A stretch of 64,000 bases of DNA from Neobacillus pocheonensis (GTDB lineage Bacteria; Bacillota; Bacilli; Bacillales; Cytobacillaceae): positions 2,914,001 through 2,978,000 of the forward strand of contig JAMQCR010000001.1 in assembly GCA_023702235.1 (NCBI GenBank), read 5' to 3'. The translations under genes were made by a program, and so were the position numbers. Each line of letters begins with the position of its first letter. Within the stretch, counting starts at the first letter, position 1. The notes under the pieces are model-generated. The model had not been told where the DNA came from and ran no database searches. It was given only the letters and a program-made list of their open reading frames with translations. This document shows, piece by piece, positions 29,533 through 39,360 of the stretch.

Positions 29533-29974
29533 CATTGCATCCATTACTTGTTTGTCCAGCCTCGCAGCCGCATTTTTATCGTATGTTTTATCATACTTCG
29601 GTTCAGAAACAATTTTAGAACCATAAAACATAACGTCCCTTACAGCTTGAATGGTGATTTCAACAAGTGCAAGCTTTAAAGGAACATCATTTAGTCTATC
29701 TTCCTTAATCGCAGCTTCACCTTGTATTGAATATGTAGATTCATTGGCAATTATATTAAGTACTGCTTGGTTATTTTTTTTGATATTTTCTAATATCCTT
29801 GAACGATTATCAACAGCAAAATAAATCGTACTGTCATCCTTTGCCAGCACCCATGATATTGCGCTAACATTTGGCCCCTGTATCATAATCAACCGTTGCT
29901 AAGGTCACGAATCTTTCTTTTTGAAGTTCATCAAACAACGGTTTAATTAGCTTTGGTTCCACTTGATTTACCAT
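29521..29974 (-). pseudogene. Pyridoxamine 5'-phosphate oxidase-like flavoprotein, frameshifted
   Basis: A split-barrel FMN-binding protein family. From ATG 29974 (AAGGGG upstream) the frame gives LIKPLFDELQKERFVTLATV, then is lost at the G-run overlapping GGCC at 29873-29878. It resumes at GPNVSAISWVLAKDDSTIYF. The error is either one extra G or two missing. Function uncertain: possibly a heme- or flavin-binding stress protein rather than a true vitamin B6 oxidase. Repaired length is about 150. Confidence 0.7.
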
Positions 29975-30145
29975 TTTTACAACCCCTTAATTTATTTTGA
30001 TGCTCTGTTTTAAAAACAGTTATTCTAATATTACTACTATCGGTTTTTTTCATCAACTTAAACACAATTGATTTACTTACTGTCTATGTGCCATGATATA
30101 CTATATATAACATTCTAGCTGTAAAGAATTAATATGAGGTGCTTA

Positions 30146-30346
30146 ATGAGAGTAAAATGTGTAATCTGCGATAAAATTGAAGGGATTGAGGATGAATCTC
30201 TGGAGGCTAAACGTCTTCGGAATCGTCCAATCCATACATATATGTGTAAGGACTGCAGCATAAGAATTTCCGAAAAAACAAAGGCTCGCATCGGTACAGG
30301 TAATTTTCGGTTTTACCGTGCTAGGTCTGAAAAGGACGATTGGTAA
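30146..30346 (+). CDS. ylaI: YlaI family zinc-ribbon protein (DUF2197)
   Basis: 66 residues from ATG 30146 (GAGGTGC just upstream; an ATG at 30134 is part of the leader). Two CxxC pairs, CVIC and CKDC, form a probable zinc ribbon, and the C-terminus is basic. Function unknown; matches B. subtilis YlaI. Confidence 0.87.
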   Translation: MRVKCVICDKIEGIEDESLEAKRLRNRPIHTYMCKDCSIRISEKTKARIGTGNFRFYRARSEKDDW

Positions 30347-30350
30347 CATA

Positions 30351-30396
30351 AAAGCGGAGGCGACTGTTCCGGAGAACCAGCTAGACAACAGAAATA
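30351..30396. repeat. Palindromic repeat (copy C)
   Basis: AAAGCGGAGGCGACTG ... CCAGCTAGACAACA shares its ends with the element at 8454-8575 and lies directly after ylaI. Confidence 0.5.
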
Positions 30397-30399
30397 GTA

Positions 30400-30443
30400 A
30401 AAACCTCAAGTTTTTCCAAAATAGAAAAACCTGGGGTTTTTTT
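30400..30443 (+). terminator. Bidirectional terminator after ylaI
   Basis: A 17-bp stem with two mismatches (AAAACCTCAAGTTTTTC against GAAAAACCTGGGGTTTT) and a T-run. Confidence 0.8.
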
Positions 30444-30735
30444 AATCTTCAAGCGGATAGTTTTGATATTTTTCAGGCTCTTGATTAATTTGGTCCAGCA
30501 TGACCTCAATTAATTCACGAGGAAAGCGCGTTTTCTTAGGTTCCCCCTCTTGAAGATAAGTAACATAATACATAGTGTCATCTTTCGTGAATTCTATATT
30601 AGAAAGTTGATGTTCCCCTATTAGCTTCTCTTCAAAGAGTTCTGTGGTATCCTTTGCTGCTGTGTCATCAGGACGAGCGTCGCTTACCACCTTAATGGTA
30701 AGCCAATTATATAATACATCCTGTAAGGATTTCAT
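30442..30735 (-). CDS. Hypothetical protein between ylaI and ylaH
   Basis: 97 residues, acidic, soluble. It starts SLQDVLYNWLTIKVVSD and has a beta-rich middle (MYYVTYLQEGEPKKTRF) and a helical C-terminus. I do not recognise the family. It is 16 bp downstream of ylaH and probably cotranscribed. B. subtilis has no gene at this position that I recall. Confidence 0.7.
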   Translation of the reverse strand: MKSLQDVLYNWLTIKVVSDARPDDTAAKDTTELFEEKLIGEHQLSNIEFTKDDTMYYVTYLQEGEPKKTRFPRELIEVMLDQINQEPEKYQNYPLED

Positions 30736-30751
30736 TTCATTAAAACCCCCG

Positions 30752-31066
30752 TTATTTAGCTTCAGCTTGTTGTTTTTTTGATTGGTGCAAGCGGATTTTA
30801 TATATAATTAAAATCAATGCTGCAACAACAAGTCCCTCTGCAACCGGTAAAAAGATTCCTAAAAATGTGAGAAGTGTACAACCAACACATAAAAAGATAT
30901 AAATAACAATGGATTTTCCCAGTGGTAATTTCTTAGCAAAGCCAAGTTTATATACAACAATGGAAAGCGCCACAATGGTTAAATAAAGAAGCCACATACC
31001 TATTTTTGGATGTTCGCTAACATTATAAAGAGCAGCGAAGAATGAAAGCCGTTCCGCAACATTCAC
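30752..31066 (-). CDS. ylaH: YlaH-like membrane protein
   Basis: 104 residues with three membrane helices (about 22-42, 50-68, 72-90) and a basic C-terminus. Matches the YlaH-like family by length and topology. Function unknown. Lies downstream of typA. Confidence 0.85.
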   Translation of the reverse strand: MNVAERLSFFAALYNVSEHPKIGMWLLYLTIVALSIVVYKLGFAKKLPLGKSIVIYIFLCVGCTLLTFLGIFLPVAEGLVVAALILIIYKIRLHQSKKQQAEAK

Positions 31067-31085
31067 GTCAAAACCTCCTCAATCA

Positions 31086-31126
31086 GAAAAGCAGAAGCGC
31101 CAAATGCTGCGCTTCAGCCAGACAAA
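31086..31126. repeat. Palindromic repeat (copy D)
   Basis: AAAAGCAGAAGCGCC followed closely by GCGCTTCAGCCAGACAAAA: the two ends of the 8454-8575 element with almost no interior. It sits between ylaH and typA. Confidence 0.55.
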
Positions 31127-31227
31127 ATCAATACAGTTCATCAGTGGTTTGGAAGCGATGCGACTCATTCGAAGTTAACATGGATTACCACTGACGCTCA
31201 AACTAAAAAGATTTGAAGTTATTAACT

Positions 31228-33062
31228 TTAAATTTCAGCGTATTTTTTCTTTTTGGCATTCTTTCTCGTTCATTTTTATCAAGAATTTTTTTACGAAGAC
31301 GGATGGATTCTGGTGTTACTTCACAATATTCGTCATCGTTCAAATACTCTAATGACTCCTCTAAAGTCATAATCCGTGGTTTTTTAATGACTGATGTTTG
31401 GTCTTTGTTGGCTGAACGTACATTTGTAGCTTGTTTTACTTTTGTAATATTTACCGTAATGTCATTTTCACGAGTATGTTCACCAACAATCATACCTTCG
31501 TAAATCTCTGTTCCTGGCTCAACAAATATTGTCCCACGATCTTCAACTTGCATGATACCATAGGTGGAAGCCTTCCCTGATTCCATTGAAACAAGTACAC
31601 CTTGGCGTCTGCCTCCAACTTGACCTTGTAGCATTGGCTGATAGCTATCAAATGTATGGTTAATGATTCCATAACCACGTGTCATCGTTAAGAACTCTGT
31701 TGTGTAACCAATTAATCCGCGAGCAGGAACATTAAAGATTAAGCGAACTTGACCAGACCCATTATTAATCATGTCAATCATTTCGCCTTTACGTGCACCG
31801 ATGGATTCCATAACAGAACCAGTATGTTCTTCAGGAACATCAATTTGAACTCTTTCAACTGGTTCACTACGTACCCCATCAACTACTTTTACGATTACTT
31901 CGGGTTTAGAAACTTGAAGCTCGTAGCCTTCACGACGCATGTTTTCAATCAAAATAGATAAATGAAGTTCCCCACGACCAGAAACGATCCATGCATCTGG
32001 TGAATCTGTATTTTCTACGCGTAAGCTTACATCCGTCTGCAATTGCGCAAGCAATCTTTCTTCAATTTTTCTTGAAGTTAAATATTTACCTTCTCTACCT
32101 GCAAATGGACTGTTGTTTACTACAAATGTCATTTGTAATGTAGGCTCATCAATTCTCAAGATAGGTAATGCATCTTGATGCTCAATTGGACAAACTGTTT
32201 CCCCAACATTGATGTCTTCCATACCAGAAACTGCGATTAAATCGCCCGCTTTTGCTTCTTCAATTTCTTGGCGTTTCAAACCAAAGAAACCGAAAATTTT
32301 GGTTACACGGAATTGTTTTACTGAACCGTCTAACTTCATAAGTGCCACTTGTTGACCAACCTTCATCGTTCCTCGGAAAACACGTCCGATACCAATTCTA
32401 CCAACATAATCATTATAATCAAGAAGAGCCACTTGGAATTGAAGAGGTTCGTCCCGGTTATCAATTGGTGCAGGGATGTGCTCAACAATTGCATCATACA
32501 AAGATTTCATGTTTTCATCCTGCTTTTCAGGATCGGTGCTAGCCGTACCATTAATCGCTGAAGCATAGATTACTGGAAATTCAAGTTGGTCTTCGGTTGC
32601 TTCAAGCTCGATAAATAAATCGATTACTTCATCAATTACTTCTGCAGGACGAGCAAAATCCCGGTCAATTTTATTTACAACAACAATTGGTGTTAAATTT
32701 TGCTCCAACGCCTTTTTCAATACAAAACGTGTTTGTGGCATACATCCCTCATATGCATCGACAACGAGCAATACTCCATCAACCATTTTCATTATACGTT
32801 CTACTTCGCCACCGAAGTCTGCGTGTCCCGGTGTATCCAAAATATTGATTCTTTTATCTTTATATTGAATCGCGGTGTTTTTAGCCAATATAGTAATTCC
32901 GCGTTCTCTTTCTAAATCATTTGAATCCATTGCACGTTCTTCAACGTGCTCGTTAGTACGGAAGGTTCCTGATTGTTTTAACAATTGATCAACCAGTGTC
33001 GTTTTTCCATGGTCTACGTGGGCGATGATCGCGATGTTGCGAATATCTTCTCTTATTTTCAA
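31228..33062 (-). CDS. typA: Translational GTPase TypA/BipA
   Basis: About 611 residues. GTP motifs AHVDHGKTT, DTPGHADFGGE and NKIDR are intact, followed by EF-Tu-like domain 2, EF-G-like domains and the TypA C-terminal domain. A ribosome-associated GTPase aiding assembly and stress or cold growth. The start is TTG 33062 behind CAGGAG (GTG at 33071 is within the site). As read, the frame runs to 31203 with an odd tail. One missing A near 31248-31256 would give the family ending PKKKKYAEI and a stop at 31228, which I adopt. Confidence 0.93.
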
Positions 33063-33271
33063 AAAATTCACTCCTGCCTCTATTCATAAAATAAAGCTAT
33101 TTATAGTTTCCCATATACAACTAAAACATTATACCACATTTAGTGTAGAAACCTAAAAGGATTTTATGTAGAATAAAGGATATAGAAAAAATTCATATAT
33201 CGCCGCAGCACATTTTCTAAATGATGAAGGAACGTTTCACCGTAAATATCGATAATTAAGGGGTTATAAAA

Positions 33272-33457
33272 ATGAAACAAATTAAATGGATTTTTGTTGT
33301 TTATGCCATACTTGCGGCCGTCTGTATTATGGGCATCGGAATTGCAATTGCTGAAAAAAGCATTTTAGGAGCAGTTGGCTGTGTGATAGCCGTTGTTCTA
33401 ATCATGGGGATGGGGTTTAAAACAAAGAAAAAAATGCGTGAAAATGGCCAAATTTAA
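33272..33457 (+). CDS. ylaF: YlaF family small membrane protein
   Basis: 61 residues, two membrane helices separated by AIAEKSI, and a basic tail (KTKKKMREN). Matches YlaF (DUF5325) in sequence and position upstream of typA. Function unknown. Confidence 0.83.
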   Translation: MKQIKWIFVVYAILAAVCIMGIGIAIAEKSILGAVGCVIAVVLIMGMGFKTKKKMRENGQI

Positions 33458-33458
33458 C

Positions 33459-33495
33459 AAAAAAGGGAAGCTCATAAATCATGTGCTTCCCTTTT
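33459..33495 (+). terminator. Bidirectional terminator ylaF/suhB
   Basis: AAAAGGGAAGC/GCTTCCCTTTT around a 13-nt loop. Confidence 0.85.
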
Positions 33496-33497
33496 CT

Positions 33498-34295
33498 TTA
33501 CCATTTACCATCCTTCAGATAATCCCTAATAATGGTTTGGTGTAGCCCAGGCTTTGCAACCAATAGAGAATCTTTTGAAAGATAATTAAGCTTTTCTCCC
33601 CTTAAATTAGTCACAATCCCACCTAATTCCTCCACAATAACCGTTCCACCGCCAAAGTCCCAAGGAGCTAGTCTCATGGATAGGTAGGCATCAATTCTTC
33701 CAGTTGCAACAAAAACCATTTCTAATGCAGCGGTTCCGTATGATCTAGTACCCCGGGCATCCCTTGCAAGGGGTATCAATAAATTGTGATCAATACGGTT
33801 ATTTTCCATTACCCAGGTGGCGTTTAATGCAATGATTGCCTCTTTTACTCCCGCTTCTTTTAGCGGCGGCAAAAGCTTATCATTCATATATGCCCCTTTT
33901 CCACGAATTGCATGGTACAATTCATCATGTACAACATCGTAAACAAGTCCGATTCTTCCAATTCCATTTTCATATATCCCAAGGGAAATCGCAAAATTTC
34001 TTTGCTGATGGATAAAATTCATCGTTCCATCTATCGGATCAATCAGCCAAACAATTCCATCTGGATTTTTAAATTCATCGCCAAATCCTTCTTCACCCAT
34101 AATTTTGTGATCAGAATATACCTCTTTTATTTTCCTAATAAAAAATTGTTCGATTTCTTTATCGATATTCGTAACCAGATCATTTGGGTTAGATTTTGTT
34201 TGAATATTTAACGTTTTATCAAAGGATAACCTAATTATTTCTCCGGCTTCTTTTACCCATTGTTTGGCATGGGCATCAATCTTTTCCCAATTCAT
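33498..34295 (-). CDS. suhB: Inositol monophosphatase family protein (YktC)
   Basis: 265 residues of the Mg-dependent, Li-sensitive phosphatase family. Metal ligands are in GEEGFG and WLIDPIDGTMNF; the second Asp is in APWDFGGGTVIV. It hydrolyses inositol-1-phosphate or a related sugar phosphate; the true substrate is not evident. Start ATG 34295. Confidence 0.92.
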   Translation of the reverse strand: MNWEKIDAHAKQWVKEAGEIIRLSFDKTLNIQTKSNPNDLVTNIDKEIEQFFIRKIKEVYSDHKIMGEEGFGDEFKNPDGIVWLIDPIDGTMNFIHQQRNFAISLGIYENGIGRIGLVYDVVHDELYHAIRGKGAYMNDKLLPPLKEAGVKEAIIALNATWVMENNRIDHNLLIPLARDARGTRSYGTAALEMVFVATGRIDAYLSMRLAPWDFGGGTVIVEELGGIVTNLRGEKLNYLSKDSLLVAKPGLHQTIIRDYLKDGKW

Positions 34296-34450
34296 ATAAA
34301 ATCCTCCATTTAACTTTAATTCCGCTCACGATCCATCCTATGTAATAACTAGTGGTACCTTTAGCTTAATCAAAATGATTTAACCCATCAACTTTTAGAC
34401 TTCCCCCTTAGGATAATTTTCACCTCCTCTTTTAGAAATATGGAAAAATA

Positions 34451-34492
34451 ATAAACGAACCCCCCTCTTTCCCTTTTCTGGAGTTCGTTTTA
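34451..34492 (-). terminator. ykzI terminator
   Basis: AAACGAACTCC/GGGGTTCGTTT stem with a long loop, followed on the minus strand by ATTATTTTT. Confidence 0.65.
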
Positions 34493-34558
34493 GATAAGTA
34501 CTATTAACATTCTATTTTGTTTCATTCCAAAAAGTTTCCCCTTAGATGAAACCCATAA

Positions 34559-34753
34559 TCAAAGAGCTTTTAATCGTAACAACTCTTGGCGGATTTTTTC
34601 TAACTTTTGTTTGCATTCCTTCATTTTTTTCTCGTTCTTTTCTTCGATGGCTTCAAACAAGGTTGCCAACTCATAATCCATTTCAAGTCTTAATACAGCT
34701 GTTCGTTCTTTTTCTCCTGCTTTTTTTAATGATGTATTCATCAATTGCTTCAA
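34559..34753 (-). CDS. ykzI: Small helical protein YkzI
   Basis: 64 residues, almost wholly charged helix (EKNEKKMKECKQKLEKIRQE), a likely coiled coil. TTG start at 34753 behind GTGGAG. Corresponds to B. subtilis ykzI, between yktB and yktC. Function unknown. Confidence 0.75.
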   Translation of the reverse strand: MKQLMNTSLKKAGEKERTAVLRLEMDYELATLFEAIEEKNEKKMKECKQKLEKIRQELLRLKAL

Positions 34754-34935
34754 GTAACTCCACCCCTTCCTAAGCTTTATTAACTAATTTTTCAGACTAT
34801 TTTTTTACTGTTATAATATGAGGCAGCGGTAGAGGTTGCAACAAATTTGTGCGTTAACCTAGATAAGCAACAAATTTCTTGTATTCCCGCTGGTATGCTA
34901 CAATTATTTTCAAATGTTTCACTGGGGGTTTTTGA

Positions 34936-35568
34936 ATGAATTTCACTGGCTTTAACAATGAAGATTTTGATGTTTTTTTAATAGATGGACTTGATGCAAG
35001 AATGGATGCTTTAAAAGAAACGATTCGTCCTAAATTGGAAAGTCTAGGACAATATTTTTCACCAACACTATCAGCATTAACAGGAGATGAAATGTTTGTC
35101 CATGTTGCCAAACATGCACGAAGAACAATTAATCCTCCAAAAGATACGTGGGTAGCATTCGCTACTAATCCTCGAGGTTACAAAATGCTCCCTCATTTTC
35201 AAATTGGTTTGTGGAATACGCATTTGTTTATTTGGTTTGCGGTTATTTATGAAGCCCCTCAAAAACAAGAAATTGGCGAAAGATTAGCAAAAAAACTGAA
35301 CAAAATTTATAAAGAAATACCAAAAGATTTTGTTTGGTCTGTTGACCATATGAAACCAGATATAATAAAGCATGGACAGTTATCAAAGAATGAATTACTT
35401 TCATGCTTTGAGCGGTTACAACACGTCAAGAAGGCAGAAATTTTGTGTGGTTATGTAGTAAACAGGGACGAAGTAATCCAATTAGGGCCAGAGGGTTTAC
35501 TGCAACAAATCGACAAGGTATTTAATAAAGTAGCACCTTTATATAAACTGGCACAAAATATGAAATAG
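34936..35568 (+). CDS. yktB: DUF1054 family protein YktB
   Basis: 210 residues with the family hallmark HVAKHARRTINPPKDTWVAF and GYKMLPHFQIGLWNTH. Cytoplasmic, structure known for homologues, function unknown. ATG at 34936 behind GGGGG. Convergent with yktA. Confidence 0.9.
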   Translation: MNFTGFNNEDFDVFLIDGLDARMDALKETIRPKLESLGQYFSPTLSALTGDEMFVHVAKHARRTINPPKDTWVAFATNPRGYKMLPHFQIGLWNTHLFIWFAVIYEAPQKQEIGERLAKKLNKIYKEIPKDFVWSVDHMKPDIIKHGQLSKNELLSCFERLQHVKKAEILCGYVVNRDEVIQLGPEGLLQQIDKVFNKVAPLYKLAQNMK

Positions 35569-35597
35569 AAAAAGCTCCCAAGGGTATGGGAGCTTTT
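35569..35597 (+). terminator. Bidirectional terminator yktB/yktA
   Basis: AGAAAAAGCTCCCA/TGGGAGCTTTTTCT, 14 bp perfect, loop AGGGTA. Confidence 0.9.
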
Positions 35598-35598
35598 T

Positions 35599-35871
35599 CT
35601 ATTTCATTAAAATCCTTTCAGCAGCAGAAGCTTCTTTTGCTTTTTTAATGGTACGGTAAGAAGAATAGCCACTGATTTCCTCAAATTCACCACAAATTGT
35701 TTTTTCTTCGGCTTTACTTGGAACGATTTCTTTAAACCGACGATACGCATTCATTATTTCATCCCGTTCAATTCCTTTTTCATAAGCTTTTTCAACTGCT
35801 TCAAAAAATTTAATAACATCAACGATTTCATCGGTTGACCAGTTGTAATCAATTGGATATTGATATTCCAT
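35599..35871 (-). CDS. yktA: UPF0223 family protein YktA
   Basis: 90 residues of UPF0223 ([19 protein letters not shown] at the start). Helical, cytoplasmic, function unknown. ATG at 35871; the nitronate-monooxygenase-like gene ends 43 bp upstream. Confidence 0.9.
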   Translation of the reverse strand: MEYQYPIDYNWSTDEIVDVIKFFEAVEKAYEKGIERDEIMNAYRRFKEIVPSKAEEKTICGEFEEISGYSSYRTIKKAKEASAAERILMK

Positions 35872-35914
35872 TTAATTCACCTTCTTACTTTTTCACATCT
35901 ATTGTATTCTATCT

Positions 35915-36873
35915 TTATTTTTCCCATCTTTCACGAATATGTTCGGCATCTTTAATAATTCTTGTAAATAATTCCGCAACCGTAGGAATATCTTTAATTA
36001 ACCCCATCACTTGTCCAGCCCATGCGAAGCCTTCATCAACTACCCCATCATGTATGTAACGAATATTAGCCTTACCCGAAATAAGATGTTTAAGCTTTTC
36101 GTAATCGCCTTTTTTTTTTCAACTTCAAGGATTTTTTCAGTCCATGTATTTGCAATTACTCTTGCAGGAGCTCCAAGCGTACGCTTAATGACTACTGTAT
36201 CTGTTTCAGTACCTTCAACTAACATTTTTTTATAAACCTCATTTGCGTGTACACATTCCTTTGTAGCAATAAATCTTGTTCCCATTTCAATCCCCTCAGC
36301 ACCTAAACTTAGTGCAGCCATTAGTCCTCTTCCATCACCGATTCCTCCAGATGCAATTACAGGGATGGTAACAGCATCCACTACTTGGGGAATAAGCACC
36401 ATTGTACCGACATCATCGCGTCCGAGGTGACCCCCACCTTCTTGCCCGACAACCATTACAGCATCTGCACCAAGTTCTTCTGCTTTTATAGCCTGCCTCC
36501 TTGCTGCAACAAGAACAAGTTTCTTTATTGGTGTTCCCTTTAATTGCTCAAATATAGGGGCAGGATTCCCTCCTGTCATCGAGACAACAGGAACTTCTTC
36601 GTCTATAGCTACTTGTAAAAAGTCTGCAAACGGTCTCCCGTGCTGACCAATTGCAAAATTAACTCCGAAAGGCTTGTTTGTAAGTTTTCTTACCTTACGG
36701 ATTTCTTCTCTGAGCTCATCAGGATGGTCTAATGACATAGCAGTAATTTGACCAAGCCCCCCCGCATTAGACACTGCTGCCGCCAGCTCAGAATAGGCAA
36801 GATGGGCAAGCCCCCCCTGAATAATCGGATATTGAATGTTTAGAATATCAGTAATCCTAGTTTTCCAGTTCAA
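35915..36873 (-). pseudogene. Nitronate monooxygenase / FabK-like flavoprotein, frameshifted
   Basis: A TIM-barrel FMN enzyme of the 2-nitropropane dioxygenase family. FMN motifs are IQGGLAHLAYSELAAAVSNA, EGGGHLGRDDV, IPVIASGGIGDGRG and GAEGIEMGTRFIA. At the run of ten A (36109-36118) one base is missing; eleven A would continue as DYEKLKHLISGKAN to a stop at 35915, 319 residues. It may oxidise nitronates or act as enoyl-ACP reductase-like; context does not decide. A textbook homopolymer error. Confidence 0.82.
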
Positions 36874-36990
36874 ATAAAACCCTCCTAAAAGTTATTTACC
36901 TGTTATTTCTTTCAAAAAGGTTAATTTTCCTTTTTTAAAGGGAAAATAATTCGAACATGTAAAAAGATTAGACCTCAATACATAAATATC

Positions 36991-37019
36991 TTTGCAACAA
37001 AGGGCAATAGTGCTATAAT
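36991..37019 (+). promoter_or_regulatory. Likely sigma-A promoter of speA
   Basis: TTTGCA, 17-bp spacer, TATAAT (37014-37019), about 65 bp before the speA start. Confidence 0.7.
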
Positions 37020-37085
37020 TCATTTGTTTTATTTTTTACATTGCAATAATATGCGTATTTTTGAATAAAGAGGTGTGAGTATAAA

Positions 37086-38558
37086 TTGTCTCAAAATAAA
37101 ACACCGCTATTTAGCGGTTTATTAGAACATGCCAAAAAGAACCCAGTTCAATTTCATATTCCTGGCCATAAAAAAGGGGCAGGAATTGATCCAGATTTCC
37201 GAAAATTTATTGGTGATAACGCTCTTTCCATTGACTTAATCAATATCGGACCACTTGATGACCTGCATGCACCTAAAGGGATGATTAAACAGGCCTAAGA
37301 TCTTGCTGCTGAAGCGTTTGGCGCAGATCGTACCTTCTTTTCAGTTCAAGGCACAAGCGGAGCCATTATGGCAATGATCATGGCAGTTTGTGGACCTGAA
37401 GATAAAATAATCGTTCCACGAAATGTTCATAAATCAGTCATGTCAGCAATTGTTTTTTCCGGCGCCATTCCCGTTTTTATTCATCCGGAAATTGATGAAG
37501 AATTAGGAATTTCTCATGGAATTACACCTGAAGCAGTTGGAAGGGCACTTGAGAAGCACCCAGATGCAAAAGGTGTTTTAGTGATCAATCCAACCTATTT
37601 TGGTATTTCAGCGGACCTAAAAAAAATTGTTGAAATTGCACATTCCCGTAATGTCCCCGTTCTTGTTGATGAAGCCCACGGTGTCCATATCCATTTTCAT
37701 GATGCACTCCCGCTTTCTGCCATGCAGGCAGGTGCTGATATGGCTGCAACAAGTGTTCATAAATTAGGAGGGTCGATGACGCAAAGCTCAATTCTTAATG
37801 TAAAAGAAGGTCTTGTATCGGCAAAGCATGTACAATCTATCCTAAGCATGCTTACAACGACTTCAACATCTTATCTTTTACTTGCTTCACTTGATGTAGC
37901 ACGAAAGCGGTTAGCCACTGAGGGTAGACAATTAATTGGCACGACAATCGAATTAGCCCAATCGATTAGGCAAAGAATTAACGAGATTGATCATTTATAT
38001 TGCGTTGGAGAAGAAATTTTAGGCTCTAATGCTACATTCGATTATGATCCGACCAAGTTGATTATCTCGGTGAAAGATTTAGGATTAACGGGTTATGAAG
38101 TAGAAAAATGGTTAAGAGATAGACATAATATTGAAGTTGAAATGTCTGACTTGTATAATATCCTTTGTTTGATCACTCTTGGCGATACTGAACGTGAAGC
38201 AAATATATTAGTTGATGCTTTAAAAGACCTTGCCGATGAATGTGAACACCGTGTTGAAAAAGTTGAACCATTACAAGTGTTATTACCTGATATTCCCATT
38301 TTAGCGTTAACACCACGAGATGCTTTTTACTCAGATACAGAAGTAATTCCTTTTGAAGAATCTGCAGGTAGAATCATCGCTGAATTTATCATGGTTTACC
38401 CCCCAGGGATACCAATTTTTATCCCTGGTGAGATTATTACAAAAGAAAACCTTCATTATACTCAGAAAAACTTGGAAGCAGGCTTACCGGTTCAAGGACC
38501 GGAAGATGACGAAATTAAGACCATTCGTGTCATAAAAGAATATAAAGCGATTAAATAA
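37086..38558 (+). pseudogene. speA: Arginine decarboxylase SpeA, in-frame stop codon
   Basis: A PLP-dependent Orn/Lys/Arg decarboxylase starting agmatine/polyamine synthesis. TTG start 37086. The frame is continuous for 490 codons except for TAA at 37296-37298, where homologues read Gln (IKQAQDLAAEAFGAD); a CAA to TAA change explains it. The PLP lysine is in ATSVHKLGGS; other motifs are FHIPGHKKGAG and LVDEAHGVHIHFH. The stop touches GGCC at 37292-37295. Either a genuine nonsense mutation or a base-call error. Confidence 0.9.
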
Positions 38559-38562
38559 AAAT

Positions 38563-38593
38563 ACAGGATTCCAAATTGGAATCCTGTTTCTAT
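38563..38593. terminator. Shared terminator of speA and SR1
   Basis: ACAGGATTCC/GGAATCCTGT perfect stem, loop AAATT, with T-rich sequence on both strands. Confidence 0.88.
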
Positions 38594-38616
38594 TTTATTT
38601 AATAGTTAACTAATAT

Positions 38617-38739
38617 TTATACTTCCTCTTCAGCTTGATGATTGTCGCAACATTTACATTTAGAATATAGAACTGTTACTTTTTCATCTTCAAAATGATC
38701 AATAGTAGAGTTACAAGCTTGGCATACGATTGTACCCAT
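38617..38739 (-). CDS. sr1P: SR1P, GapA-binding peptide
   Basis: A 40-residue peptide starting MGTIVCQACNSTIDHFEDEK, highly similar to B. subtilis SR1P, with cysteine pairs CQAC and CKCC. SR1P binds GapA and promotes the GapA-RNase J1 interaction. ATG 38739 behind AAGGGG. It is encoded within the SR1 transcript; rnjA is 10 kb away. Confidence 0.85.
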   Translation of the reverse strand: MGTIVCQACNSTIDHFEDEKVTVLYSKCKCCDNHQAEEEV

Positions 38740-38776
38740 CTTTTCATTCCCCTTTTCATTTGATAATCAATAACTT

Positions 38777-38790
38777 TGAAAGCGTTTAAT
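38777..38790 (+). promoter_or_regulatory. CcpA cre site in SR1
   Basis: TGAAAGCGTTTAAT matches 12 of 14 positions of the cre consensus (TGWNANCGNTNWCA). It lies at about +8 to +21 of SR1, where CcpA would block elongation. Confidence 0.65.
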
Positions 38791-38808
38791 TATCTTTAAT
38801 TCAATAAT

Positions 38809-38851
38809 AATATATCACATTTAATTTTTCAAGCCTAAATTGTATGTCACA
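38809..38851 (-). promoter_or_regulatory. Two CcpN operators at the SR1 promoter
   Basis: Read on the minus strand, TGTGATATATT (38809-38819) and TGTGACATACA (38841-38851) both fit the CcpN pattern TRTGHYATAYW at all 11 positions. The first lies in the -35/-10 spacer, touching the -10; the second is just upstream of the -35. Centre spacing is 32 bp, three turns. Confidence 0.75.
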
Positions 38852-38906
38852 TTAAAAAATAATGCTAAAAAAAAAAGGCGGATTTATCTGGCCAAATAAG
38901 AAATAA

Positions 38907-39206
38907 TTATTCATATTGAGTGACAAAAGGGATAGATGGGAGGGTTTCGCTGAAAAAATCAGCTAAGTCCGCTGCTTGTTGTTTATCAGAAATCCGGAAT
39001 ACATTTTGAAGGTAATCGACGTCTTCAATGTCTTTTGGATCGAGGAGAGTTGAACGGCCAGTTTGCATACAGACTACAAGGGGTTTTCCGAAAAACATAT
39101 TCGTGTAAATGATTCCAAAATCAAAACGGGCATTTTCAGTCGTAAATCCAATAAACCTTACTTTTACATTTTCATGTTCATCGTACATCTTTTCAAATAA
39201 TTCCAT
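38907..39206 (-). CDS. DUF3055 (SAV0927-like) family protein
   Basis: 99 residues: VKVRFIGFTTENARFDFGI, FFGKPLVVCMQTGRSTLL, then a helical acidic C-terminus. Resembles the small DUF3055/SAV0927 family of Firmicutes. Function unknown. AGGAGG upstream of the ATG. Transcribed toward SR1. Confidence 0.75.
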   Translation of the reverse strand: MELFEKMYDEHENVKVRFIGFTTENARFDFGIIYTNMFFGKPLVVCMQTGRSTLLDPKDIEDVDYLQNVFRISDKQQAADLADFFSETLPSIPFVTQYE

Positions 39207-39360
39207 TGGACTCCTCCTTTATTTTGAATGTTTAGAATATTATTATAATTCATATTCACAAAATTAACAAGAAACTTATTTCTGTAAGTGTTGTCTTAAC
39301 TGTTTTTCCAATGCTAGAATAGAAAGGAAAAAACTTTAGGTCTATTAGGGGGGAATGATG

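Larger units (their letters stand above)
38561..38797 (-). ncRNA. sr1: Dual-function small RNA SR1
   Basis: A 237-nt transcription unit convergent with speA, the same place as B. subtilis SR1. Promoter TTGAAA (38827-38832), 17 bp, TATTAT (38804-38809), so the start is near 38797. It ends in an intrinsic terminator at 38563-38587. It encodes SR1P. In B. subtilis SR1 also base-pairs with ahrC mRNA and is repressed by CcpN and CcpA under glycolytic growth; the matching sites are present here. Confidence 0.82.
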
